A stretch of DNA of 64,000 nt from Isoetes taiwanensis (GCA_021234155.1 JAJEKV010000175.1:789576-853575), one strand, 5' to 3'. Counted from the first letter of the stretch, positions 45,060 to 59,869 are shown. Notes: generated by a model from the sequence alone, not told the origin. Translations and numbers: made by a program.

Positions 45060-46145
45060 TTTTAATTAACATAATGGTTTCTTGTCATATTTAACCAATA
45101 GTATCTCTGTTTCTCTAGAAAGACTCCTATCTACCATCACTCTTCCCTAAACCAACGCTGCGGTGGCAACGACTCCGCCGGACTTGTGCAACCATGTTGG
45201 GGTAGGAATAACCTAAGGGTTCTTACTATCACTGCGAAATGTTTCTGCAACCATATTGACGAACTTTCACGCTGAGCGATGGAAGGAAACTCCTCTATGT
45301 AAGATAGAAACTTCCAAGTTGGATTCTAATCTACTATTCACCTTGGGTATTCTCTAGGCGACGATAATAATGTCCAGTTAATATAGACATTCCTAGACCT
45401 ATAGCTTTAAATAATTTTTTTCCTTTGGTAGATGCCTTGATAATAAATTTTCTTCCAACTCTGCCATGACTTAATCTACGTTACACTCATGTCCTTTATC
45501 TTATATCTTACTTGACTTTATATATACCGGGGTTTAAAAAGGGGATTCATAGAGACCACTATAGCTCATGTTATTTTCTTGATGTCCAAGTCTTAACTTT
45601 CGTCTCATTTCTAGAAAAAGGATCTCTCTTAAGCCCAACCGACTAGGGGCGCCATCTGGCATCCCCTCTAGACCATGGGTTTGGATTTCTTTGATCCTAC
45701 CACCCTTCAATATTTCTTCTCATTGGTGGTGTTCCTTTTATGGATCACTTCCCCCAGATCATGATACATACTCTGTATTCTGTAACACGTAGTGAGTGCT
45801 TGTATTAGAACCCCACAACAATGTCAACACTTTATTCTAATTAATCCCGGGTACAAACTTTATTATTATTTTGTGCCAAACTTCACCGCCTATATGGCTG
45901 TGATTAATTATCTGCGCCACGCGCCTGTCAAATTGACAGCGGCCTACCCTCTTTTGGGGTTCTTCCACCGTAATTGTCCAATGGCATCCAACCATTGTTG
46001 ACTAATCACCTCCTTCTAGGGTATCTAGATATGGTTGGGGCAAAGTATTTCCCAACCATTATTTTAGTGCCTAAATGTCCTTAAGTTCCGCAAATGAACT
46101 TACATATTCCAAGGGATTAGGTGAATATCCCAAAGGACAGTACCA
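45060..46145. other. no gene recognised
   Basis: Retroelement-like interior with stops in all frames. Nothing to assign. Confidence 0.4.
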
Positions 46146-46149
46146 CCCA

Positions 46150-47704
<1,555 letters not shown>

Positions 47705-47720
47705 ATTGATGTGCATTCAT

Positions 47721-48209
47721 CGCACAGGTGCACACCACCTCCGCATTGAGACAGGGAGATGGATTCGGGAGCCGCATGAGGGCCAGTCCTCGGTGCTGTC
47801 AACGTCGCCCATTGAGGATGAAAGTCACGCCCTCGGGCTGTCCGTGCGGCAAAGATATCCGGGCTCTGGTATGCTCACCGGTTAGTTAATGCCCCAGCCC
47901 CCATCAGGCCTTGCATGAGCTACCGACCACGACCTCAGTAGGCTTTGTTGGGATCGTACCTCCGGGAGGTAATGGATCGCAGCGGACTTCGGTTATGCCC
48001 CCGTCCGACATTAACCTCAAATTGCTTGTGATTATGTATATAATCGTGCGGTATGTCACATCCTTATTGCTACTAAGGTTTTTCCAAACCCTTCCGCCGG
48101 TGGGGTTTTAATCCTCGGTGGTAATATCCTGCTGCTCTCTCTTTGTACTTAGGTCCCATAGGCCGGTTTGGTCTCCGTGAACTGATAAAATCATATTCTA
48201 TTCTATTCT
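47721..48209 (+). mobile_element. 489-bp non-LTR insertion with 16-bp target duplication and (ATTCT)n tail
   Basis: A GC-rich segment bounded by ATTGATGTGCATTCAT (47705-47720) and ATTGACCTGCATTCAT (48210-48225), 14 of 16 identical. It ends GTGAACTGATAAAATCAT and then three copies of ATTCT. Flanking duplication plus a simple-repeat tail mark a retroposed element. Frames are short and no RT is present, so it is a SINE-like or 5'-truncated LINE copy. A tRNA head is not obvious. Confidence 0.8.
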
Positions 48210-48796
48210 ATTGACCTGCATTCATTAATAAAATCAGAGCTGATAAAATCATTCATTGATAAAATCATTCATTCATTGACCATTCATTGATAAAATCAGA
48301 GCTGTTTGTCAAACAAAATAGATGGAAAACAGAGCCATCCAAGCTGCTTAGTGCTCCGTGACTCCGATTCTTAAGTCTTTACAATGAGTTTTCAAACTAA
48401 TATCAAGTAATTTTAGCTGGATAAATCCTCCAAATCTGACACATTCTAACCTCTGATTTCTCTAATCCCTCCTTCATCTGCACTTGTGTGATATCTACAT
48501 CTAATATCTGCGCCTAATATCTGCACTTGTGAGATATTTGCAAAGAAAAAATCATGCTTGGAATGGAGTAATCTACGTACCAACCCAAGAAACAATCCTT
48601 ACAGTTTTAGCTCCATGAACTTAAAAAAAGATAGAAGGTTCTACCTGTGTTGAGGCCTTCTACGTGTATAGAAGTTCAAGAGTGTATCTCGGTCTCCTAG
48701 TTCAGGAGGAGTGCAGCCAGAAGAACCTCGTCTACCCAAAAATAGAGCGATGTGTCATTCCATTCAAAATTGAAATTGGCTACCCACGCTTTGCCG

Positions 48797-48965
48797 AATC
48801 CTATGAAACCTGAAAACCTCGGCCCTATTTGCCTTGAAAACCTTGAAAATCTCGGCCCTTTTTCCCTTGAAAACCTCGGCCCTATTTGCCTTGAGACCTT
48901 GAAACCTTGAACTCGGCTACCACTGTTTGCCGTGAAACCTTGAAAACCTGTGTGAAACCTGTTTA
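48797..48965. repeat. degenerate tandem repeat of CCTTGAAAACCTCGGCCCTA
   Basis: Five or more units with variable length (24-34 bp) carry CTCGGCCCTATTTGCCTTGA. The Arg/Phe/Ser-rich minus-strand frame through it is not called as a gene. Confidence 0.85.
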
Positions 48966-49182
48966 CATTCGACACACTAGGCACATGTGGGAAAACTATA
49001 TTCACATTATTGGACCTAAACAAGTTGAGCCGCACTAATAGAGTATAACCTAACAAAAAAATTGTTCTTCAAAGCTTCTTCAAACTAAGAAATAAACCTT
49101 CTGCATCACTAACAAACTCATGCCGCACCAACAAACACCTTAAATCGTTAGATTATCACTACCCTAAAGCTTTCTTAACCTC

Positions 49183-49609
49183 GATATAAATTTATGCCGT
49201 CAAAAGCATCTGGCATGTTTTAGCCAGGCAAAATCATGTTATATCCATAGAATGTCAAGTTATAACCATAAATAAAGTTCCATTTACCAAAAATTCCTTG
49301 TTATAATGTATGGAATTTATAACGAAATGTTTTTCAAGAGAGCTCGTGGTATAAATTTATACCGTGGCTTCCTTTATAAAAAATTTCGGTATAAATTTAT
49401 ATTGCTCCCAACATTTTCATGTGGGAAATGGTATAAACCTATACCGCTTGAGCTCACCGGTATAAATTTATACCACCGAGTTCTTTCCTTGTATACTGCT
49501 TGAGCTCACGTAGTAGAAATTTGTATTGTTTGAGCTCATGCGGTATAAATTTATGCCATTCAATAAATTCAATGTATCACTTGAGCTCATGATGTAAAAA
49601 TTTATAACC
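49183..49609. repeat. array of palindromes GGTATAAATTTATACC with CTTGAGCTCA spacers
   Basis: Copies or eroded copies start at 49183, 49348, 49388, 49430, 49459, 49512, 49542 and 49591. Those at 49348 and 49459 are perfect 16-bp palindromes. From 49446 on, the spacers carry GCTTGAGCTCA or a variant, itself containing the palindrome TGAGCTCA, giving units of about 30-55 bp. No gene is associated. Confidence 0.92.
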
Positions 49610-52300
49610 TTTGGTGCAATGCCTCCTGAGCTCCCGTTTGGTATCTCTAAACCTGGCCATCATCTGGTAATCAAAAATGCATTTCGGAGCAACTATAAGG
49701 CGAAGCTCACAAGTTACCTGTTGTGACTCAAACAATACTGAGGTTACCATGCAGGTTGTGGTTTCATTGGTAGACAAAGCTGAGGAACGCATACTTTTCA
49801 TAATGGGGCAGAGGACAAGAATAGCTCCGGTGATCATGGTCTTAGCGTGTCAGACGATGACATGCATCCTGAATTAGCCACAGTGTAACTTTATTCAAAA
49901 TGTCAAATCTACCACATTTTTTACAATTTTGTTCAAAAATTTGTAGTGATTTCAGAAACTTTGATTGCAGTCCCTTTTTGTCACTCTAGTGCACTTGATG
50001 TTTTCTTCAATGTCTACTTTTTTTTAGTCTCTGAAATTGCCATTATTTTTCATACTAAACTAGGGGGCTAAAAGGGGGTATCAAACACTTTTGCATAGAA
50101 GCTAAGTTGAATTAAACCCTCAAAAATAGTACCTAAAATATCCAAATTGTCACACTTGTCACAAATTTACCTCGAAAAGGGACCTTTTAAGGGAATTTTA
50201 GGGAATCTTTCAAAGATTCCTTTTAAAGTGCATTTGGAGCAAATAAGTGCATTTCATTTTAAACATTGTTTTTACTCCTTTACGTATTCGTTAACCATCT
50301 TGTGGCTTCTAAGATGCTATCATATGTCCCCTATGTTGTTAACCCACCTATCATTGGGGGTTATGATTCAACCTTGTCCTACGTCCTAGAAATGTTAGTG
50401 ATTACATTTCTCTGTCATGATGCTAGGACACTGTTGTGGCATTCCAAATGACTTGGCATCCTCATTTAAGCCATAGTCATGGCCTAAGAGTGAGTGAGCC
50501 TTCGTATAAATCGTAAATTACCTGGAGTCATCAAGGTGCCTGCCTGGTATTTTGTGAGTCTTCCTACAATACCGACGTTTGATATAACTAGGGCTTGTAG
50601 CGATGTTCGAGCCCTGTATACCTCCATGTAACCCATGGCATTCACCTCTGCCTGATCCGGGTATGGATCATGTGGGAAAGCTAGTCTTGAGTGTCTATGC
50701 AAGATATATTCGAACTTCTAGCAGGTAAATGCTATTCGCTACTTATCCTGGAATTGTACTATTGTACTACTCAACCCCACCATCTTAAGCTCTATTCTAT
50801 TGGCCGTTGACATTTATTTCAAGTGCCAACTACCACATCATACCCCAGTATGCAACGGATTGATGGTCCTTTGCACATTTTGAACATATTTCCAGACCCT
50901 TCATCGGTAACTTTGGGGTACACTCGTCTTTCTCTCCTCGTGTCGCCACTTACATTACCTCTCCAAGATGTTTATCATATATGTACATAGTATGTACCTA
51001 ATAAACATATATCCTCATCCCACAATGCTAGAGCTCTGCTCTAACTTAGCTAAAGTGTAACCTTGGTAGTTCTTTCAAACAAAACCCATTGCCTATGTAC
51101 CTTTATGATGTGGCTGCACCACCTACTTCCCAAATGGACAGGGGCCAACTCTATGTTGGACTTGTATATGCTGCCTGGTCTCTAGCTATTTCAACCATTC
51201 CTTTAGTGCCGTATGGTACTTTAACCCCGTACATAAACTATGATTTCCCCACAGGATTATGCCATAATTTCGAGGGTTAGTACCCCACATGAGGAGCTTT
51301 TCTAAAGGCTTCTTTCGTTAGGGATCCTTTGTATCCTCAATATCAACCATGCTTAGTCACAATTAACCTATTTTTCTTAAGTTATCATATGGACTTCAGC
51401 TTTTGATCAGCTTCAAATGTTGTCGTAATCTTCGTTAGTAACCATCATATGGTTATCTGATTCCTTACCCTCTTAAGAGTTTCAAAGTCATAATCTTTAA
51501 GGGTCTATGCCTCAAGGCAACGGATCCTCCACCTTCGACTTCAGTATCTAAAATTATTCCCCGCGAGTAGGGTAACTCTTAGGATATATGGACTACTACT
51601 GGTCTATATAATCTCATCCCTTCTGATCTATACACCTCGTCTTGATTTTTATCGGGACTTGGAATTGCTATATATTGCCCTCTTGTCGGTTATCTCTAAA
51701 GGTATAATCGCCAAAGTCGTCGTACTCCTCCCTTTCTTCCATCAGGGGGACACGATATTTTATACATCTTTTTATTCCCAAGACCGAATAGATGCTCTCA
51801 GCTTACTCTAGCTATTTTCACTAATTTAAAATCTTCTCATATCCCTTAGTACGATACGCAAGACCACCTATAGTGAAGGCGCTTGGGCGGGACACAAACT
51901 TGGATGGCACTTCTTTGGCTTAATAGATACAAAGCCTGCCATCTCATCTACCTGCACGATTCCCGAAATTTTGCATCATTCCATCAAATAAAACCCCTAT
52001 ATTCTAAAAATTCGGGTCCATTTGGGAGGGAGTCATATGGACTTAGGGAAAGTCCATATATAATGAAATTATGTTTTTTGATGGTTCTAAAAGATGATAA
52101 TGTCTGATCTATACCTCTACCTTTTATATCCCAGAGTTATCAATTGCACATTACAAGTCATTTCAAACTTAATCACTTTGAACATGACAATGTCTGTGTG
52201 ACTTATAATCTCACGCTATCTCTTTAAGGAGGGGGGACTTCCTTCCAATGTACGATGTGTTGCCCGACAACAAGAGTAGTCTTGATGCTGATGACAACAT
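49610..52300. other. no gene recognised
   Basis: Likely decayed retroelement interior. A purine tract TAAGGAGGGGGGA lies at about 52226, but no LTR follows it. Short open frames carry no known domain. Confidence 0.4.
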
Positions 52301-52307
52301 CATTTTT

Positions 52308-53910
52308 AACACTAGAGTTGTCCCTTGATGGACCATAAATGGCTCATTTGTACAATTCGCTTTAAAATTCATATAAAATCAACGGCATAAAATTCAGTTA
52401 AACCCTTTCCACATGTTAATATATGGCAGTCATGTTGCACAGGAAAAATAGTTAAAAATGCATATACCCCTAAAATTGAAAGTTATGCTTAGGTGAATCA
52501 AGGGGGGTCAAGTCCAGTTTGCTTCATGTTTATATAATGTAAAACTGGCTCAACAAAAGGATTTTTTTTTTATTTTTTTTTCATTATAATGATATTTTTC
52601 TATACGAGATAATGATAAATACACAAAAAACCTTGTTCCAATTCGAAGTCTAGAAAGGAAGATATAGTCAGTCAAACATGACAGGGTCAAAACAGTTTTC
52701 TGTCTCCTGTGGACCAATAATGGTTCCCAGAAGGCTGTTTCAATTAAAATTCTACAACTTTTGCATGAAAATGATTTTTCACTTCAAATTTGGTATATAA
52801 GTAGTTGACTAATTGCTTCATGCATAAAAAATATTTTTTGGCATGTAATTTGAAGGTTCAGCTTTGACATATAGTAACAATTTTAAGTGACTTTTTATTG
52901 ATGCTTATTTTTTTAAGTGACTAGCATTAGCATTATCTTATCTTATTCTTGGTAGCCTTTTAATATTTGATTATTGTGTTTGGTGATGGTGCCTAGTCCC
53001 CAGGTTTTAGATGGGCTGTTGCCCTTGCATGTGCCGTCCCATAACTCGTTGGGTTCCCGTGGACGTAAAAATTCATCTTATCTTATCTTATCTCTTATAT
53101 TTGAAGGAAATTTACTGAAATAGTATGTCATTGAAAAAATCATATATGAATGCTTGTATAGATATGAAACCAATGAAAAAACAAGTAAAGAAAAAGAGCA
53201 AAAGGCAAGATCATGATAAATCAATAAAGGTTTCTATATCTAAGACCATTACTGGTCCACAGGTTTATTTTAAATCAATAACTTCTTTACCTTAGTCGAT
53301 CTCAAGCTGAATTTTAGGATATCAGTATTTCATAAGCTCCTTTATCAATAAAAAATATCTATTGCTAGGTTTGGGCTAAAACTTTTAGTATTAGTTCCAA
53401 GTTATCATCAAATGTTTTTCATATTTGGTCTCTAGATTTATGCCTTGAAAATGAACTTCAAACACTATATTTCAAAGCTTCCCAAAGTTAAGAAAGCAAT
53501 GCAAGATGAACCAAGTAATAATATGAGAATGTTTGACTAAAGAAGATCAAGATAGACTATTATGTCGATGCCAATTATTGGTCCACATGACCTCTCATTT
53601 AAAAGTCAAGAACATCATCATCTTAATCAATTCTTTAGAATATAGTTTATACCACATTATATATGATAACATAGTTGATTAGGGAGGATTGTCTATCTAA
53701 AAGGTGATATCGAAGAACAAAAATTAAGTAGTTAAGGGCTACTTTGAATGTATGAGAATGTCCACTTACACCTTTCAAAGATTATCTTATAGACGATGAG
53801 AAATCATAATATCATTGAAGGGGACAAAATGAATAGAGCGAGCGCAAATAAATAGAGAAATTTTCTCAATCCAGTTGGTTTAATCCTGGACCTATAAATA
53901 GTCCATGCAT
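52308..53910. repeat. widely spaced GGACCA-(N3-4)-TGGTCC hairpin motif, five copies
   Basis: Related motifs occur at about 52327 (GGACCATAAATGG), 52709 (GGACCAATAATGG), 53245 (GACCATTACTGGTCC), 53568 (CCAATTATTGGTCC) and 53888 (GGACCTATAAATAGTCC), each followed by an AT-rich TTTAAA-ATC-like stretch. Intervals are 320-540 bp. The first copy is preceded by TTAACACTAGAGTTGTCCC, also found beside the minus-strand LTR at 37.15 kb together with a sixth copy of the hairpin. This looks like a decayed long-period repeat from the same retroelement family. Confidence 0.6.
52980..53095 (+). mobile_element. SINE-like 3' end with (ATCTT)n tail
   Basis: The sequence GTGGACGTAAAAATTC runs into ATCTTATCTTATCTTATCTC. 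The GACGTAAAAAT plus simple-repeat ending is shared with the elements at 5.7 and 46.2 kb. The 5' end is not defined. Confidence 0.45.
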
Positions 53911-54663
53911 ATTTATATTCAAATCTTGTATATAATATATTATTCTAACATGAAATTTGAGATATATATTGCCAACAAAGGTTCAAGTTTATAAAAGTTA
54001 TAGCCTATCATAAAAGTTGATCTACATGTACTATGGTCCTACTTAGACTACAACACTTTGGAGCAGCCTCACATTGACTAACCTTATAATAGTGGAAAGT
54101 AAGTAGGTTTCCATTAGAGTTATTTTGAGATTTCAATAAATCCCAATAGGAAAACCTTGAAATTCCACATCAGCATTTATCACGGGCCAATGAGGTGAAG
54201 GGATAGTTCATTTTATCCCACTCTTATATGGCACATTTGGTTTGTTGAAATGTAATTCCAACAACCATATAGCATTAAATAACCATATAGCATTAAATGC
54301 ATTAAATGAAGCCTAATCCCCCGGGCCACTAATTTTGAGCCCCAATTTACGGGTCCTTCCCTACATTCCTTATCGACCAAGGAAAAAAACCCTAAGCTCA
54401 TTTCCTCCACTGTCGAACAAAGAAAACTAACCCTAATCTTTTCGTGAACTCCAAAATCCAAAATTGTAATTGGAGTTTATGAGATAGTATGTTTTTCCGA
54501 ATCAAATTTTCTACACAATTACCGTGAATTTGCCAATTTCTTCTTGCTATACATACTAATTTTCTTCTTTTTCAGGTTTTGCGGTCGGATTATTCATTTA
54601 CTCTGCTCTTCTCTTACAAATTTCAATCAAGCAGGTGCTAGTTTGCTTTCTCTTATTTTCCAG
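53911..54663 (+). other. 5' flank of an unrecognised host gene
   Basis: AT-rich DNA. 54330-54480 has the AAACCCTAA and CTTTTCG flavour of plant 5' leaders. The bases from 54540 to 54660 carry splice-like signals (TTTCTTCTTTTTCAG at about 54565-54580). The exon content is not resolved. Confidence 0.3.
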
Positions 54664-54672
54664 TTTAGGGAC

Positions 54673-54703
<31 letters not shown>

Positions 54704-54903
54704 GAACTGTGTCATCAATATATTAAAAGAATGGTAATGTTACAAAGCAAGTGAGGAGGAAGGAGAATGCCCCAAAGAGACAAATGATACCTCGACACTC
54801 CACAACAAACTCACGTAAAAACTGCAACTCTCTTGATGTACAAACCGACCATCACCATCTACAACACCCAAAAAGTCTCGCCAAATGGCAAACTTCCGCT
54901 CTA

Positions 54904-56600
54904 CTACTCCCGGGAATACCAGAAAGCTTTGAAATAGCTCATGCACAGTGGCAGCCAAGGGCAAGTCTTGCGGGGGTAAAGGAACCCACAAGAAAGGAGA
55001 TAAACCGAGGCATAATCTAGCTGGAAGAGCACACGCACATGATCCCAAGCCCGCTTAACACTCACGTGAGAAAAGGGGATGCATGTGGGAAAGGCCGAGA
55101 CCATACAACGATTCCGGGGCAACTCCACATGCACGCATCGGCTTCCCAAACGCCACACAATGGCGAAGAGATTGCAACAACAAGCCGCACCGGGAGAAGA
55201 TGCTCCATCCCTGCCGAATGCTCCAAACAAACTTGGACACCAACACCTTACTATGCCGCTAATTCGAAATGGCCAAGCCCCCCTATCCTCCCCAGGGCGG
55301 AGACACTTCCACCAAGCTACTTTAACAACCGCCCCTTCATCATCCCCTGCCCACACAAAATTTCGAACAATCTTATCCAAAGCCTGTATCTTACCCTCAG
55401 GAGCTAGCATCGCAGATGCTGTATACACATGAGTGCTACAAAGTACTGACTTGGCAATAGTGATCCTACCTGCCATGGACAACTTGCTACCCTTCCACCA
55501 ATTGAGGTGTTTTTCGCAACCCCCGCAAAAATCTCATCCCACACCCTCCCCATGGAAACATCCTCTCAAAGGGAATACCCAAAGACTTAGTACACACATT
55601 ACACAGGAAGCACCTTCCAAGGGAATAGAGCCAAACAAGGGGGAGGCGGAGTCAGCTGGGCCCATAATGCGGAGCACTTACCCCAATTCAGAAGAATGCC
55701 TGAGGCCAAGGAGAAAGTATCCAACAAACCCTTCACATTCTGCAAATTCCTCTCTTCTGCCACCAAGAAGAGGAAAGTGTCATCGACAAAATCGGTTAAT
55801 AATCTGGCGGCTACCATCCCCATCCAAAGCCCATCCACCACTCCCTCCTCCCGCAGCCCAAAAAACAAGCGGACAAAGCCTCCCGCCACAATCGTAAACA
55901 AAAATGGCGCCAAAGGGCACCCACGGCGCACCCCTCTACCTAAGGAGAAAAAAGGGAGGGTTCACCACGGCACACCACCGTAGCCGTCTTTGACCTATGC
56001 GGCTTCATGATTTCTCTCGTAAGCGTGGACCACATCCCAACGCTAACATCATGGCCCACAAGGACTCCCCAACGGACACTATCGTAAGCTTTGGCAAAGT
56101 CAAGCTTAAGATAGGCAATGCTGCTGCCACCTTCTCTTCGGCCCAATAAAGGCCCTCATAAGCTGCGACAACATTAGTCAAAATGTTCCTCCCGGGGACA
56201 AACCCGGCGCACCTTACTAATGGAAGAAGTCAACACCGGCTTCAACTTCTCCTCGGGGCTTTTCAAATAATCTTATACCTGAGAGGACAACAAGGAGATA
56301 GGCCTCCAATCATTAATAGTAGAAGGCTGCTTAACCTTAGAAATCAAGGAAATGCATGCAGTATTCAAGATCCTATCCATTTGAGAAGACTGCGGCAACT
56401 CAAGGTACACCCTGTACACCCCACTCACCAGCCCACTCCCAATAAGTCTGAAAGAACTCTACAGGGATGCCATCCAGCCCAGGACATTTATCCTTGGCCA
56501 TGCACATACATGCCGCCGCTAAATCTTCTCTGGAGAGAGCTCCTGCTCCAAGCTCTCACGCCGGTGAGCCGGGAATAGATGGCTTAACGACCCCCAAAAC
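54904..56600 (-). pseudogene. LINE ORF2 reverse transcriptase region, broken
   Basis: In order on the minus strand: SKVKQPSTINDWRPISLLSS (56.3 kb), AYLKLDFAKAYDSVRWG (56.1 kb), RRGCPLAPFLFTIVAGGFVR (55.9 kb), LLTDFVDDTFLFLVAEE (the catalytic block, FVDD in place of the usual F/Y-ADD), then MAGRITIAKSVLCSTHVYTA and FVWAGDDEG (55.4 kb). These are the conserved blocks of plant L1 RT from fingers to thumb. At least three frame changes separate them. The zinc-knuckle end beyond is not recognised. Confidence 0.9.
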
Positions 56601-57199
56601 AAGCTCACATCATCTCCTGCTCATAGGGAAGAGTCTTGTTGTCACGAAAAACCCCGAGAAATGGGCATGCACATACCTCTGCAAATCAGCGGGATCCTCC
56701 AAAGTCCGGCCATCGAGGCAAAGCAAGGGGCGCCATAGATCTTTTGATATCGCCCGTACTTTGCCTGCTCACGAAGAACAACTTGGCGAACTTGTGTCCC
56801 CTCCTTCAACCAGGTAAGGGGCTGCCTTCACCGCGTGCCTCCCGCGCTTTAACCTGCTCGAGCAACAATACGGCTGCAACACTGCATTCTCCCCCTAATG
56901 CCATGGAAGGCTGCACCAATCCTCTCCAACTCGATAGAGACCATGCAACTCCCCGGCCGCCTCTGGCGCCACCACGCCTACCAAAGACCTTGGCAAAAAA
57001 CGCTTCACCACGCCCGTGCATCCTACCATACCGGACATACCCTTGAGGAGATGAAAAGGTATCAAGCCACAACTCCCCGCACTTGGCCGAAATCCGCATC
57101 ACCGGCCAGTAGGGTGTTCAAGCGGACACCGCCCTAGAGGGCCGAGAGGCAACCGCACCTGACCGACAAACCCGGGGGGTAATGATCAGAAATGGAGGT

Positions 57200-57900
57200 A
57201 GACACAATGTTACTCGGCGCTAAAGAGGGCACACCATCCAAAGGCGCATGGGGAAGCATAACACCGGTCATGCCCTAGCATACGCCCGCCCGCACCAATC
57301 TGCCTATTACAATAGGTGAAAGACAAGTGCCGAGGGGACCCCAACCAAGGCCAAATCCTGCAACAAAAGCGAGACCATCGGGTCCCTCTCAAACCCATGC
57401 ACAACACAGGTTCTAGAACGTAGGCGATCCTCTACTTCGCTCTACCATATTGAAGTCCCCTAACAACAACCAAGCGACACCTGCAACCCACCAAGGGCTC
57501 GTAGAATTATTCCGAATCAGGCCCATAAAGCACCCCTCACCAGAAGGCCGATTAGGGGCATAAAATTAACAATCCCCCCACTCTTGCCCTCCCTCCAACC
57601 ACTTAATGATTGCCCACCGACCAAAACCAAACACATGCTGCCGTAATGCGGACGTGCACATCCATCCTCCAAGCAATAAGAGTACCCCACTAGTCCTGCC
57701 CGGAAGAAGAAGCAATAGAGGCAAACCGCCTACCAACCATATTCATGAGCCTAGACATATCACCCTGTGGACACTTATGCTCCCCAATGCAAACAATATC
57801 GGGGCCAATCGCGAAGTGCTTAAAGAAACACGAGGGCCCTCTTACTACTAGAGGACCGCACCCCACATTCAACTAAGGATCGACTTATTCATCCCGAGGA
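57200..57900 (-). pseudogene. LINE ORF2 endonuclease region, broken
   Basis: The minus-strand frame reads GPDIVCIGEHKCPQGDMSRL and MVGRRFASIASSSGQ, resembling the N-terminal D--C-QEhK block of the APE-type endonuclease of plant L1 elements. The catalytic Glu of EHK is kept. The following part is frameshifted. Confidence 0.7.
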
Positions 57901-58099
57901 GAAGTGTCCAGCCCCCACATGCCTACCCACCGGGCCATCAGCCCACTCCATAGAGTCATCATCTAGAGCGGAGGATTAATCCGGAATATGACCCACGGCC
58001 GCTCTACTTGAGATTCCACTTCCAACGTGTTGGGAAGTCCCCCTGCACCTCCATAGAGTCATGGGCGCGCTGATCTCTACCTCCACCCGGCCGCTCCAG

Positions 58100-59690
58100 C
58101 CACCTTATGCTCAAGACATACCGCTACCGGGACATCCCCACCGGGATCACCAGCCCTCCCATAGCCTTGTCCTCGGACCTAGCCACAACCAAATCATCTT
58201 GAGCCCTCCCCGAGCCACCACGTCCCCTAGCCCCGCGCCATCCAATGGGCGGCCGCCACAAGCACGCCTCCGCCTCGCCCCACACCGCACCTCCCAACCA
58301 CGCCACCTCGTCCAACTCCACCATCGCACCACGGGTCCTCTGCCTTGCCCTGCTTCAGGAGAGGGAATCCCGGCCCCCGCATAAGCACCCGCAACCCCTA
58401 CCACATCACAACCACCAGCAGAGGATCATTAACATGGTCGGATGGTAGCACAATAGATGGAAACATCCACGGATCTCGAGAGCCATTCAAAAGCTTCAAT
58501 CTAAGAGAAAATGCGAGGGGACCACTACGACCGGAAGAGTGGGCAAAGGCCGCAGCAAAGCGAAGCAACACGGATCTTGGGGACCCGCACAATAGAATGA
58601 GCCAAATATACACCCGGGCCATTAGCCATAGAAACCAAGAAATCAGGCACCATCGATCAGGAGGAAGATCCCGATCTGAACCAACACGGATTTTTTAAAT
58701 CAAAAGAACGGTGGACATTGCTTGGTATAATACCCGATACAACACATAAGATTCACCCAAAGTATCCACCCCTCGACTAATCAATTGTCGAATACGGAAG
58801 ACTCAGACCTCAAACATGATTATGAAGAAATTATTTGGTAGGAATTTCAGAGACCTCATACAGGCCAAACCAATCCGCCCTCGATGTCCCAAGAAGCCAA
58901 GAGCTAAACCTCCTCGTGTCCAATATGTAACCCGTGAAGTAGCCCAATACCAAATGAAACTAGATTCTCAATGGTCCGAACACGTCCGGTATGATCAATA
59001 TCTATCCATGGAGTCTCGAAGAGTCAGTCATAGGTCAACAGAGTGATGATCCTCCACAAATTTGAGCCTCTTCAACACGCAACCCTACACTCCGAGCCTC
59101 ATGCGCTTGATCCAATCTGAAAACCCCGGCCGAAGTGATGCGAAAAGAACAAGCATTGCTCGCCGCCAAGCCAAAGAGGAGTTGGGGCCGCCCCCAGCAT
59201 CCCGAGAGGTATCCAGGGCACCCCAGAGGCACATCAGCCTACATGCACCCTAGAAGAGGGCATCACCAAGCAAGTGATCCCTTCCCAAGCACGGGAAGAG
59301 GGCATCCGCATCCAATTTCAAAGGGGGCATGCTTGATGGGATCAAGACCAAGTCTCCAAAAACACCCATCTGGGGTCTTGGAGAATTATATTGAGAGGAA
59401 GAGCAATCCACATACCTCTCAACCCGGGGGATTCCAAGAGCTCCCTCATCTCGCCACCAATTGCATGCCACTTCCTACAGCCCCGCCTCTTCATGCATGT
59501 CGAGACCAGCGCCCTTCCCCTTCTTTGGAGGATTCTTCCGCCCCGCCATCTCCCTTGGCTTCAGCCCCAAGCCATGAGGCTCAATCGATCCCCCATCAGC
59601 CTGTCTGGCAGGAGTCATGACATCCGAACCAGTCCAGAAATCATCTGTTTGCGGCAAAAAACAACATGCAAAATAGCTGATGCTATACAC
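58100..59690 (-). pseudogene. LINE ORF1-like region, broken
   Basis: Minus-strand frames read ARVYIWLILLCGSPRSVLL, and the second copy at 63.4 kb reads DFLVSMANGLGVYLA. Together they resemble the DUF4283 nucleic-acid-binding region of plant LINE ORF1. Stops and frameshifts are frequent, and no full frame remains. Confidence 0.5.
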
Positions 59691-59838
59691 CACTGGAAAG
59701 AGCTCGGAACAAACTTTCCAACGAGCCTAAGCACGCCGAAATCTGACACCAGATAAGAGAGATATCGTCGATCAAAGTTTCGCCGTCAGAACCCCAACCG
59801 CCCCAGAAGAGGGTACCTATCTTTTTCTTTAGGGACCA

Positions 59839-59840
<2 letters not shown>

Positions 59841-59869
<29 letters not shown>

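Larger units (their letters stand above)
54676..59827 (-). mobile_element. near-complete L1-type LINE, minus orientation
   Basis: The 12-bp sequence TTTAGGGACCAA stands on both sides (54664-54675 and 59828-59839). Right after the first copy comes a run of about 26 T, the complement of a poly(A) tail, so transcription is leftward and the 5' end is at 59827. Between lie ORF1-, endonuclease- and RT-like blocks in the correct order. Length (about 5.15 kb) fits a full-length plant L1. Many frameshifts make it inactive. It is GC-rich against the AT-rich host and sits in what appears to be an intron. Confidence 0.94.

Noticed and set aside
54739-59756. Many plus-strand Pro/Arg/His-rich frames of 60-160 codons
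   Set aside because: They are antisense to the LINE proteins in GC-rich DNA; no known domain.
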